Positions 1 through 10,050 of a stretch of 64,000 bases of DNA are shown here, piece after piece (the stretch's first letter is position 1; each line of letters begins with the position of its first letter). Where the stretch lies: contig OY997596.1 in the NCBI GenBank assembly GCA_963921825.1, positions 61,082,754 through 61,146,753 on the forward strand. The letters run 5' to 3'. Below the pieces are notes generated by a model. The model saw only the letters and a list, made by a program, of their open reading frames with translations, did no database searches and was not told the DNA's origin. A program made the translations under genes and the position numbers. Source of the stretch: Erodium maritimum (lineage: Eukaryota; Streptophyta; Magnoliopsida; Geraniales; Geraniaceae).

Positions 1-1309
1 CTGAGCTCTCGATAGCTCAATGTCTTCTTTCCTATTGTGCAGTTGAGCTTCAACAATCCAATAACTAGGTTGGGTTTTAATTGAAAATTTAAGGGTGTTT
101 GTCAAAAGTTGAGCTTGGATTTCGATTTCAGAATCCTTAGGAAATTGGGAATTTGGATTGATTGGAGCTTGTACTGTTAATGATTCATGGAACTTTTCTG
201 GGTTCAGAGCTCTCGCTAGCTCAATGTCTTCACTTTCCTATTGTGCAATTGAGCTTGAACAAGCCAATAACTAGGTTGGGATTTCATTGAATATAGGGAT
301 AATTGCAAAAACTTTCTGTGAACTATGCGCGTTTTGCAAATACTACGGGTGAACTATCTTTTTTTGCAAATGACATCCCTAACTATTTTCCATATGCAAA
401 TTCGCTAATGGGGTTAAAAAAAAATTGTGCAAAAAGTTGGAAGTCACCATGCAAAGGTGTATACATAAGGGTTCCAAATTGCAGAACATGTATAATGTAA
501 AGGGCAAAACTGTCATTTCCAAAAAATGAAGTCACGTGACTGTCACATGACTAATTTCCATTAAAGATAATGAATTTTCTGACGGAAAATATTTAGGGAA
601 TGTCATTTGCAAAAAAAAAAGAGAGTTCATTGATAGTATTTGCAAAACGCTCATAATTCATCGCAAGTTTTTACAATTATCCCTTGAAAATATAAGGATG
701 CTGGTCAAAAGTTGAGCTTGGACTGTCCTGAATCAGTTCTGGTTATTTATTGGGTCTTTACCCGGCGTTTGGTCTATCTTTCATATGGGTCTCAACAAAA
801 AATATGAAATTTGCACTATTTTGTGTTTCTTTATGTTATAATGTATGTCAACTGTCAAGTACCACGTTTCATTTGCTGTGATTTAATGTCATGTTTTTCT
901 TTGTTAAAGCTATCAATTTCATGGTTTTGTGGAATTTTTTGCATAGGCAAGCACGAAACTAAGTGGGTTTTCATGGAAATGTAAAGGGTATCGGGTAAGC
1001 TAAGAAAACTTGACCTTGGATTGTCTTTCACAAGCTCTCCTGGTTGGCCTTTACTCAGTGTTTAATCTCTTCTTCGTTAGCGTCTCCATCTGAAAATATT
1101 AAATTGCACCTTTTTGTTCATTCTACCTGGTTTTCTTGTTGTTATATATGTCAAGTCTGCATTGTTAGGAAATGTGTGTATCAATGATCTTATTTTGACA
1201 AGTCTGCATTGTTAGGAAATCTGTGTATGATTGTATCAATGTCCTACACTTTTTCTCATGGATGTTTTCGAATTCGCGATTCAGGTTGAAACAACTCTCA
1301 TCGGTCCAG
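1..1309 (+). other. Upstream and probable 5' UTR/intron region of the THO7 gene, with diverged tandem copies
   Basis: No coding exon is visible. A segment starting with the motif GAGCTCTCG-TAGCTCAATGTC occurs at about 3 and again at about 207. The phrase GTCAAAAGTTGAGCTTGGA follows each copy (about 101 and 703). A looser third copy runs from about 960 to 1180. So this region grew by tandem duplication, and MITE-A later landed in the second copy. The sequence ATTCAG at about 1279-1284, just before the start codon, is a plausible acceptor of a 5' UTR intron. Confidence 0.5.
296..683 (-). mobile_element. MITE-A copy 1 (Mutator-type non-autonomous element)
   Basis: Palindromic element with ends GGGATAATTGC / GCAAGTTTTTACAATTATCCC. 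It is flanked by TTGAATATA (287-295) and TTGAAAATA (684-692), an 8/9 match to a 9-bp target duplication. The interior, read by the GTATACATAAGGGTT motif, is in minus orientation. It lies upstream of the THO7 start codon. Confidence 0.8.
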
Positions 1310-2681
1310 ATGTTGGCGAAGGGAAGGAAAGTTTCCGGCAAGGGTGAAGCAGTGGCAGCAAACTACGCATTTGCTCCGGGTGAAGATGACATCATAATAA
1401 AACACAGGCTTCTCACCCGCACAACCACCACCAGGGGCGAACCTCCATTGAAGAAGCTTCAAAAGAAGTTTACCTCTTTCTTCCTCGAGATCGATAAGGA
1501 CGAAGATAATTACAACGACTGTGAGAAGTTTTCCAAAGCTTTCTTACAAGAGTTATCGACATTCGAGATCCCACTTCTGAAGAGCAAAGCCGTCATCGAT
1601 GCGAACCTCAGAGAGAAAGGTAACTTCAATGATCTGAAAGAAGAAATAAACAGGCAAATCTTGCAGGCACAGGCAGACATAGAAGATCTCAAGAAACAAC
1701 TCGAAGAGAGCAAGATCGAGAGGCAGCACAAGGAAGAATGTGAAACCATCAGGAAATTGATCGCTATGCAGCCACCGCGATCAGAGACACAGAAGACGAT
1801 AAATGATCTAGAGAAAGAGATTGCGGCGCTGGAGGCTGAGAATACAGCGGGATCTAGGATGCTGGAGCTTCGGAAGAAACAGTTTGCGCTTTTACTGCAT
1901 GTGGTACGTGCTAGTTCGTTATTTCTGTCTGGTTTTCGCTATTGCCTTTTTGTATCGACTAAATCAGAGGCGTATCCTATTGAGTTGATTATTGTCTCCA
2001 TTGAGTTAACTGCGGTGTCTCTCTAGTGTCCGTGTCTCCCATGTATAAATGGCACTTTTGTAATAATCACCAAGTATTAACAATAATTTGGGATAGTTGC
2101 AAAAAAGCACCCCTAGGTATTTTTTTTGCAAATTGTAGTCCTCTTCTTAGATAATTGCAAAAAACTGCCATGAACTTGCCTTTTCATTACAGTTCGTGTA
2201 AATGTGTTTCAAAATGACGATTTTACCCTTGAACTTTCAAGCACAAAAAATAATAAAAACAAAAATCCAAAATTTTCACCTCTTACTTTTCTTCATCCTT
2301 GGAAGTAAAAAGAGGAAGAAAATTTTGGATTTTTTATTTTACTCGAAACAAATTTACACGAAATGCAACAAAAAGTCGAGTTCATGACACTCATGCAATT
2401 ATTAAAGAAGATGGCTACAACTTGCAAAGAATGAATACCTCAGGGTACTTTTTTGCAATCATCCCCAATATTTTTCTTTTTTGCTAGTTTCAATCCGATG
2501 ATTAGTGTGGTTTATCTTTCTCCCGGTCTTGCGACTGGTGTACATGCAGGTGGATGAGTTGCAGAACACCATAGAAGAGGAGCAGAAGAGTATGGTTGAG
2601 GAGATGAGGATGGCTTATGAGGAACAGAAGAATGGTATTGAGGACCCCAGTTGGGGCTCTGAGGCCATGGCCATTGATTAA
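1310..2681 (+). CDS. THO7: THO complex subunit 7 (THOC7/Mft1 family)
   Basis: Two coding exons: 1310-1903 and 2550-2681 (241 aa). The intron starts GTACGT and ends GCAG, phase 0, between two valines. The THO complex couples transcription to mRNP packaging and export in the nucleus, and in plants it also acts in small-RNA production. The family signature [20 protein letters not shown] is at residues 31-50. Predicted coiled coils lie at about 105-148 and 160-235, fitting the THOC5/THOC7 pairing role. Exon 2 supplies the conserved acidic tail, ending near EAMAID. I chose the ATG at 1310 because residues from there align with the family N terminus; codons further upstream in the frame have no counterpart in the family. 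The intron carries a complete MITE-B. Length fits plant THO7. Identity is confident from recognised family sequence, not from a search. Confidence 0.93.
2090..2465 (+). mobile_element. MITE-B copy 1 inside the THO7 intron
   Basis: Element of about 376 bp with ends GGGATAGTTGCAAAAAAG and TTTTTTGCAATCATCCC. It is flanked by CAATAATTT (2081-2089) and CAATATTTT (2466-2474), an 8/9 match to a 9-bp duplication. It makes up more than half of the intron. Confidence 0.75.
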
Positions 2682-3640
2682 GCAAACCTTTGTTGTATTT
2701 TTACCAGCAACCAATTGGATGCTCAAAATTACTGACTTGTACATGACTTAAACTGGTTCTTATGTTGATTTCACAAGGGGATGATTGCAAAAAAGTACCC
2801 TAAGTTATTCACTTTTTGCAGGTTGTAGTTTTCTTTGATGATTGCAAAAAAATGCATTGATCTTGTCTTTTTGTTGCAAGTTGTGTAAATTTGTTTCGAA
2901 GTGACGATTTTGCAATGACGTAATCGTGTTTGTGACGAATTCGATCTCGGTTTCGATCCTTACCCGACCGCCGAATTGCTAATTTGCGTTTGAAACGAGC
3001 TGATCACGTGTTTGTAGATAATCGCTGTTCTTCTATTCTGTCTATGGATGATCACGTGTCAGCAACGAGTAAAACTTGATGCTTAAAGGGAAAATCATGA
3101 ATTTAGGTTTTAATAGTAAGAGTTTGTGCCGTTGAAACGTTCTTCATTTTTTTTTGTAGTCTTCGACATATAATATATTCCTCTTGGGTGAATACGCAAT
3201 AACCCGACTAATCGTCAAATGCGTTATGAGGACTAACCGGCGTCCTGGCTCGGCGATTCAGGTGAATGCGGGACAACGCGACTAATCGTCAAATGCATTG
3301 TGAGAGGCTCGACAATTTGAAGGCTAGCTTGTTGGTGCTGACTGTTCGATTAAAAATATAATAGTTCATCCCTCTCTCAACCAACACTTAGCATGAAAAG
3401 TCAACAACCTCCGATACTAGCATGTTGGTGCTGGCTGTTCGTGCCATTTTCTTCACGAACTTCCAATCGTCGGCGGTTCGTGCCGACAATGAGCTTACCA
3501 CCAGCCCTCACCGCCAGCAACAAAACGCCGACGTTTTCTCCCCGCCTAAGGACGAAAGCTGACTATACCACCAACATTGGAGATGCTCTAATAACGGGAC
3601 TAATCAGTGACCTGGCTCGACGATTCGGGTGAATGCACTC
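2682..3640. repeat. THO7-NOPCHAP1 intergenic: MITE-B fragment, duplicated blocks and a MITE-J piece
   Basis: About 2777-2925 is the left half of a MITE-B. The phrase GACTAATCGTCAAATGC occurs at about 3207 and 3279. GGCTCGGCGATTCAGGTGAATGC (3249) recurs in diverged form at 3613. GTTGGTGCTGRCTGTTCG occurs at 3332 and 3424. About 3430-3592 resembles the hairpin element at 28440-28720 (CCACCAGC-CT-ACCGCCAGCAAC, then an end reading GGAGATGCTCTA). No gene is seen. Confidence 0.5.
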
Positions 3641-4108
3641 ACCGAAGATGCTGGATGGGTCAAAAAGATAAACGGTTCTGGGCTTTAATACCCGACCCGT
3701 TTCTCAGCTCCGACAAGTCTTAAAAAGCTTCAGGGTTTATTGGTTCCAAGGGTTTGTGCCGTTGAAACGTTCTTCTTCTTCCTCTCCGATCTCTCTGTAG
3801 CTGACACTTAAAGGTAAACTCTCCAATCTCTGCTCTGTATTTGGTTTCAGTAACCTGTGCTTGTTTGGTTACCGAGAAAATAAGGCTAACGAACCGAATC
3901 AGCAAGGAAAATGGTGTTTTTTTTTTGCTAATTGCTTGCATCAATTTCCCAAGGAAACAAAAAACCAGTAAAATATTTGTGTATGTGAGACGCAATTTGA
4001 GCTCTGAGTTTGTTTTTTTGTTGATTTGCGATGTTATTGCAAGCTCTGGTTTCACTGAGTTAGTCTGTTTCAGCTCAAATTTTCCCTCTCGTTCAGTTAT
4101 TGACAGAT
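3641..4108 (+). promoter_or_regulatory. Promoter and 5' UTR of the NOPCHAP1-like gene
   Basis: Pyrimidine-rich leader at 3745-3800 (TTCTTCTTCTTCCTCTCC), then CTTAAAG followed by GTAAAC at about 3813, a candidate 5' UTR intron donor. The start codon follows at 4109. The leader phrase GTTTGTGCCGTTGAAACGTTC also occurs at about 3121, so the promoter or leader has a degenerate duplicate 620 bp upstream. Confidence 0.4.
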
Positions 4109-6352
4109 ATGGAGGACACAAGCAAGGATCTTTTGGGGTTTGAGCTCAAGAATCCACCATCTTCGTCATTGGGTTTGATTCTTCTCCATTACAATACATA
4201 TGAATAATTGCAAATACTTGTTGTGAACTAAGCACATGACTTCATATTTTTAAATGACAGTTTTGCCCTTTACATTATTCGTTATTTGTAACCCTTATGT
4301 ATACACTTTTGCACGACTACTTTCAACTTTTTACAAAAAAAAATAACCCCGTTAGCGGATTTGCATTTGCAAACGACAACAAAAATAGTTCACTGATAGT
4401 TTTTGCAAAACAAGCATCTAGAACCCACCTCAGCCATTGGATCGTCAAGATGTAGGGCTCATATATTTAAAATTTTATTACTGGCATAAATGATAACTTT
4501 GAATCCTAAAAATCATTGGGTGTTGGATCATACTGATTCAACGGGTCCAAATGAGTTTTTAGTTTATACTGTAGACGGTTTTTACTATAGATAGTTTCAT
4601 TGCTAATCCTGTATTTGACTATATGTATTTGGGCGTGTTTATGCAGAGTCCACACTTCTTTTTTGCAACAAAGGGTCTAATTTTCAACCAAAGAAAACTA
4701 CTTCGGAGGGGAAGCCAGTTATGGCTCCAATGCCCAAAAGCCAAGGTACTTTTTTCCCTTCATAGTAAATAATCCGTCTTGGTGTAAGTCAATGGTTTGT
4801 GTTTGTATTATTTTGAAATTGCTTGTTATGAACATGATTTTCAAGAGCGGTAAAATGGAAGCTTAAGATAGTTTTCATTTTAAGCCTAGTTTATAGTTGA
4901 TAGTGTCCCTATACATATATATGCTTCATTGAGGAATATTGTCGTTTATAAGTTGTAGAAGCAAGTTAGTTCTAGGTTTATATAGTTGATCTTTTTATAG
5001 CGTTGCTTCAGGTGGTAATGATCTCCAAAAAATTTCCTATGAGGATTTGGAATTTTAAGACCCCTATCAAGTTTTGGTTTATGTTTATCAATCCATTTAA
5101 ATTATAGTGGTGGAAGAACAAAACCGTGAATAGGTTTCATATCGATTATCATCATCTTAAGTAGTTTACCATTTAGACAAGCTCACTGGCTAAAAAAAGT
5201 CCTTTCACGGGAAATGATTTGGTGTTGTGTGAGATATAGAAGTAAAATTATTCTAAACTTTGATCGTCTCTCTCTCCACGAAATGATATGTAAAAAGGAT
5301 TCAAAACTGATATTTTTTTAGCAACTGGCTTTATTTTGTTGCAGTTATGGGAAAAGTTAAAGATTTCTTAGGATTCATGTCAGAAGCTAATAAAAGGCTG
5401 CAAGAGGAAGCAAAGGTTACATATTAATCATATTGGAAATTACATTTCACTGCCCTGTACTTTGAGTTTCAATCAATTCACGGCCCTGTACTTAAAATCG
5501 TATCAGTTCACTGCCTTATTTTCTGTTTAATTTATCAAAAATGAAAAAAAAATGCCATTTACGAAAAAAAAGTTAAAAATTAAGAACAAGCATTGTAAGG
5601 GTATTTTAAAGTAGGGGTATTTTACACATTTCATACATTTATTTATTTATTTATTTTCTAATTGAATCTTAAAGTGTAAAATTTACTCTATATTTTACCT
5701 GTAAGGGTATTTTACACATTTCATACATTTTCAACTTCGTGAAACAAGAACAAAGTTTACTGCGGTAAACTGATACAATTCTAAGAACGGGATAGATTAT
5801 AAAGCTCAAAGTACATGGCTGTGAAGTGTAATTTCCCCTTAATCATACGACTAATCCTAGATTGTTTCCCTAACGGTTCCAATCCTGAACACTGTTAGCT
5901 TTTTTAAATGACACAGGACAATGCTTCAGCATTTGATATCGAAGCGCTCACCGGAGACGAGCCTAATGTCATTGAAATGGTACGACATTGCTCACAACCA
6001 TCGAGTTGCAATCTAGTGTGTGCTTGTGTTTGTACTCAATTTTACACTGTTCACTTGACAGGATCTGATGCTCGGTGTTGCTGATCTTCACACTCCAGAG
6101 GCCATAGCAGCTGCTGAAGCTGCCATTATTGGGTTCCAGCCAGCGATCTCTTTGGATGGAAGCAGCAGCAGGACAGAATCAGAAGATAGCAGTGACTGTG
6201 ACACTGATGAGGAAGACGAGCAATATGATAAGGAAAATTCACGCCCTCCTTCTGAGCTCAAGAGACCTGAGTCCGGGGAAGATGAAGCTATGAGTGAAGC
6301 TGATGGAAAGCGTAAGTCAAAGAAGAGGCCTAAGATCGTTGAGCTCCTGTAA
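4109..6352 (+). CDS. NOPCHAP1: NOPCHAP1-like box C/D snoRNP assembly chaperone
   Basis: Five exons: 4109-4172, 4647-4745, 5345-5415, 5917-5979, 6062-6352 (195 aa); all phases close. In animals and yeast the family bridges NOP58 and the R2TP chaperone during box C/D snoRNP assembly in the nucleus. Two conserved blocks identify it: VKDFLGFMSEANKRLQEE (59-76) and FDIEALTGDEPNVIEMDLML (84-103). They align with the core of human NOPCHAP1 (C12orf45). A plant-type extension, GVADLHTPEAIAAAEAAI, follows. The tail is acidic and ends in a basic stretch, KRKSKKRPK, a likely nuclear signal. The exon 1 donor (G/GTTTGA at 4172) was chosen by phase with the exon 2 acceptor at 4646. Intron 1 holds a decayed MITE-A and intron 3 a MITE-F. 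Function in this plant is inferred from the family. Confidence 0.85.
4202..4415 (+). mobile_element. Internally deleted MITE-A in NOPCHAP1 intron 1
   Basis: Retains the left end (AATAATTGCAAATACTTG), the ATGACAGTTTTGCCCTTTACATT core and the right end (GTTCACTGATAGTTTTTGC), but lacks the CATGTGAC segment. Plus orientation. Confidence 0.65.
5433..5842. mobile_element. MITE-F copy 1 in NOPCHAP1 intron 3
   Basis: Inverted ends GGAAATTACATTTCACTGCC and GGCTGTGAAGTGTAATTTCC, with internal repeats of the type TTCACTGCCCTGTACTT. An AT-rich centre includes a TTTA run at about 5640. The same ends recur, interrupted, at 37257-37990. Confidence 0.7.
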
Positions 6353-7367
6353 AATGTGCTCAGTGAAGTCAGTAGTTTCGATGATCACATTTTGCTTCCA
6401 TAAATGAAAGAAATGTGCAGACTATATGTGATGAGAAGAAGTATGTATGCAAACTGTATTTTCTGCAACATGATCACATTGTCTTGTATACAAAGTTGTT
6501 TTTGTTGTGCCTAGTTGTGATTATGATTCTTAATTCCAAGTCATTTAGTTGAAGGGCCTACTGTGCAATTAATGACTACATATTCTGGTCTTAAAGTTAC
6601 AAATATTCTATTTTTGTTTCCAAGTGGTAAAACAATACCATAACTATTCACCTTTTTTTTGGAACGCTTCATGGCTGTAAAATTCGGGTGTTAGGACCTC
6701 TTATTTTTTCGGTTACTTGCTTCTGGGTCTGCGTACCCTTTCTTTTCTTTTGGGTCTGCGTACCCTTGCTTAGTCTCTGGGTCTGTGTGCCCTTACTTAG
6801 CCTTCGGGTCTGTGTACCCTTGCTTTACTTCTGGGTCTGCGTGCCCTCTCTTTCCTTCGGGGTTTGTGTACCCTTACTTTGCCTTTGGGTCTGCGTACCC
6901 TCTCTTGTCTGTGGTTGGTCTTCCCCGCTGGGGGACTGTTGGGTCGGTGTACCCTTTCTTTGACTCTGGATCTGTGTACCCATTTTTGGCTCCCGGGTCT
7001 GTGCACCCTTACTTTGGTCATTTGCAACCTTTAGGAAGTTCGCGTTTTTTGTGTAATCTTTTCTTGCTCAGAAGAGGTTAATTTAAATATGTTTTCGCCG
7101 ATAAAAAAATACAACTTCATATATCCTATAAACACACGTCCAACCAAAAAGACAAATTCACGATACTTTTTTATAACTATCAAAGAAAAGGATTACAAAT
7201 TACAAAAAATGAATACTTCAAGGTATTCTTTTGCAATTATCCCAACATATTTTTCTTACTGGACACTCTTATTGATTTTATTCCCAATGTCACATACTAT
7301 AACTTCAAATGTCCTATAAACACACACATTCCAACAAAATAAACATAACATAAACGATCATGCCTTC
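6353..7367. other. NOPCHAP1 / PR-1A intergenic
   Basis: Holds the 3' UTR of NOPCHAP1 (to about 6540), the minisatellite at 6718-7022, a retroposon-like tail at about 7030-7110 (GCCGATAAAAAAATAC), and the right half of a MITE-B at 7145-7244. No gene is seen. Confidence 0.5.
6718..7022 (+). repeat. Minisatellite, about ten ~30-bp units with core GGGTCTGCGTACCC
   Basis: Units are GGGTCTGYGTRCCCT followed by a 12-16 nt T/C-rich spacer, starting near 6725, 6752, 6779, 6808, 6832, 6859, 6886, 6942, 6967 and 6996. Both strands have long open frames through the array only because the unit is close to a multiple of three. I regard those frames as incidental. Confidence 0.8.
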
Positions 7368-8394
7368 TCAATACGGACTCTGGCCAACTATGTTCCCTTT
7401 GGGATCATAGTTGCACACAATGAAGGTCCCGCCGTTGTTGCACCTCACCTTGGCGCACCCGATTCGCACCGAGTCGCGCCAAACGACCTGCGTGTAGTGC
7501 CCGCAGACCTTCCCCGTCGCGCACGTGTTACTCGTGTAGTTGTAGAAAGCATTCTCGTTGACCCACATGTTGACGGCGTTGGTGCCCGAGAGGTCGCCGG
7601 AGCTCCCGGCTAGGTTTTCCCCATAGGGCCCGCCCGAGTGCACGAGACTGTTGGTAAAAGACCGGTTATTTAGGAGAGAAAACTCATTGAGAAAAGAGAT
7701 AATGGTCGAGACCAATCAGGGACAATATGTATAACAATAATTATTAGGGATAATTGTAGAAACTTACTATGTCTTTAAAACAAAAAATTACGGTGAATTA
7801 TTTTATTTCCACAAATATGCTAACAGGGTTAATTTTGTTGTTGTTGCAGAAAGCAGAAGGTACCCATATAAAAATGCATACAAAAGCGTTCCAAATTGAA
7901 AAATACGCATGGGTTACAAATAATGAAACACATATACTAATGCCAAGGGTAAATTGTCATTTTCAAAAAGAGAGTTGATGTCACGTGATTAAATTTTGTT
8001 AAAAATAACGGATTTGTAGATGGAAAATAATTAAACAAAAGTTTTTTACAAAAAGAAAAGTTCACTGTGAGATTTTACAATCATCCTTAATTATTACGGT
8101 GAAATTTGAATCCGTGCTCGTGAGGAACACGTCTATGATATTATATTAGATGACTAACTCAACTAAAAACTTAAGTTGATAGTTCTACCTGCAATCGGCG
8201 ATGTGGGAGTTGGCATAGTTCTGGGCGAAATTGGCCACGGTGGTGTCCCACGTCACTGGACCAACGCCCACGGCGGCACGTGCAGTGTTGTGCGCATTCA
8301 GGTAGTCTTGCGGAGTATTCTGGGCGAGGGAGCGGTGGAGGAGAGACGAGACCAAGAAACATGCGATGAATAGGGAAGTTTTTGATAGCTCCAT
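7368..8394 (-). CDS. PR1: Pathogenesis-related protein 1 (CAP superfamily), copy A
   Basis: Two exons: 8189-8394 and 7368-7647 (161 aa). Secreted defence protein of the CAP family; PR-1 members bind sterols and act in the apoplast. Signal peptide at residues 1-24, mature start about Q25. The CAP tetrad is present: H35, E79, E100, H119. All six cysteines (68, 111, 117, 133, 138, 147) are kept. The C terminus has the CAPE cleavage context CNYD-PKGN, releasing an 11-residue peptide ending SPY. The GENLAW tryptophan is glycine here. The 541-bp intron splits codon 69 after DC; without splicing the frame stops. The intron holds a MITE-A. A TATA box at 8461-8467 lies about 70 bp before the ATG. It is the paralogue of the gene at 12737-13761, same exon lengths, same orientation. 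Confidence 0.93.
7747..8087 (-). mobile_element. MITE-A in the PR-1A intron, interior in minus orientation
   Basis: Starts GGGATAATTG and ends CAATCATCCT. The flanks are TAATTATTA (7738-7746) and TAATTATTA (8088-8096), a perfect 9-bp target duplication. The interior reads GGGTTACAAATAATG then GGGTAAATTGTCATTTTC, the minus orientation of the family. Confidence 0.8.
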
Positions 8395-8460
8395 TGTTAG
8401 GGTTTTGCTTAATGAAGGAATGGAAAGGTGAGGTAGTAAATTGAAGCATGGAGTGAAGGA

Positions 8461-8467
8461 ATTTATA
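8461..8467 (-). promoter_or_regulatory. TATA box of PR-1A
   Basis: On the minus strand CTATAAATTCC, about 70 bp upstream of the PR-1A start codon. The same context (TATAAAT-CCTTCACTCC) is at the equivalent place in PR-1B. Confidence 0.6.
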
Positions 8468-10020
8468 GAGTTTCAATAGTTGTCTACTTGACATGAGTAT
8501 GAGTCTTGATTACTTGTAATCTATAAAAAAGGGTCATTTCAAGTGATACATTGAGTTATGTACACTTAACAAAATTGCTACTTGATGATCAAGTGACTAA
8601 AAAATTGTTTATTTAATTGATTAAATGTATGAACTTATATTTTTCGAAATGATTCTCCTTTTGTCAAAATATGTGATATAGTGATAACCGTAAAAAATAA
8701 CGATTAAAATGTCGAGAATTTGTCTTTTTATTGTATATTGTGTAAATTTATTTTAAAATAACGGTCTTCAGCTTTGTACCATACAAAGAGAAATGAAATT
8801 AAAGAGAATGGATATTCTGTTTTTCTTATTATTTTATATTTCAAATTTTAAGAATAATTTTTAATTTTTTGTATACAAACAGTAACAAAAAGATTAGTTC
8901 AAGACATTTTATTGCAATTATCATAGAAGGGGACTACAACTTTCAAAAACTCAATCCCTCGGGTACATTCCTGCAATTATACCTATTATATATCAATCGT
9001 GAAGGTATGTATGATAGAAATTCGATAAATTAATACTTGATTAATTAATAAACTGTTTAAGATAATAATTTTGCATGGTCCCGACTCGATAATATGGTGC
9101 TAAATTAATAAATTTTGATGATCCTATAACTATTAATTTATAGAGTTGACAAAAATAATATTACAAACTCCAAACTCGTTAGGTTATAATACTACAAACT
9201 TCAGCTTAACCAAAAGAATGACAACGTAACTAATATACTTATAAATAACACGGTTATTATCCCCGTCAATATCGAATCCCTGGTGGCCAAAAGGAAAATC
9301 ACACCCTCGATCGATCTACACCCAACAAAAAGAAAAATCTTAAATCTCGAAAAACAAAACAAAGTTATTTCAAAGAGAGAGATGTAAAACAATTGATTAA
9401 TATACACTTGACAATAATTAAAGTAAGTTTTATTTGAACATGACTTACGGAGTAGTTATAATTCACTTAACAGTGGTTGAAGCAAGTGCAATTAGAACAT
9501 GAATTACGGGTATAAGTCTATTTATCACTATCGATCTCACGAGTCACGTCTAATAAAAAAATTGAGCTATCTTTCAAATCAAGCATCACACTTTCTTCAT
9601 CAATAAATATATATATTAACTTTAACGGCTCGGTTTTCCAAAGTAGAAAGAAGAGCACCGTAAACCTTTGTGGATCGTCTCTATTACAACCAAAAATTCA
9701 ACCCAGAGGATCGAGACAGACCTCGGCCTAAATACATACTATCCTGAGCGTTTCAAACAAGGAACCTCAAATGAAAATTCGAAACAAGATAGTGTATGGA
9801 ATGTGACATTTTTTCGTCCAAAACCTAATAGAAAGATAGTGAAGTGAAGTGAATTTTTTGGAAAATTAACTTATCGCCCAACAAAAATAGAGAAAATCAA
9901 GGATTAATATAGGTAGATAAAAGGTCCTAACAATGACCTCGTGAGGAATTCAAAAGAATGAGGGGGTAGCAGAGCCGATTCTCTCTAAAACCCTAGGGTT
10001 TAGAGATTGACTTTTTACGA
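8468..10020. other. PR-1A upstream intergenic, AT-rich
   Basis: About 8695-8985 is a MITE-B (ends CCTGCAATTATACC, with the AACGGTC and AACAAAAAG family motifs). From 8986 to 10020 I see only AT-rich sequence. It includes two related copies of ACTTACGG / ATTACGG blocks at about 9440 and 9500. I see no gene or RNA. Confidence 0.4.
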
Positions 10021-10050
10021 TTATCCTTCATCTTTTCCGACGAAGCACTG

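Noticed and set aside
1223-1309. N-terminal extension of THO7 from a GTG at 1223
   Set aside because: The extension has no counterpart in the family and lies upstream of a likely splice acceptor; ATG 1310 fits the known N terminus.
6688-7081. Overlapping open frames across the minisatellite on both strands
   Set aside because: Produced by a repeat unit close to a multiple of three; repetitive VCVPLL-type peptides without gene signals.
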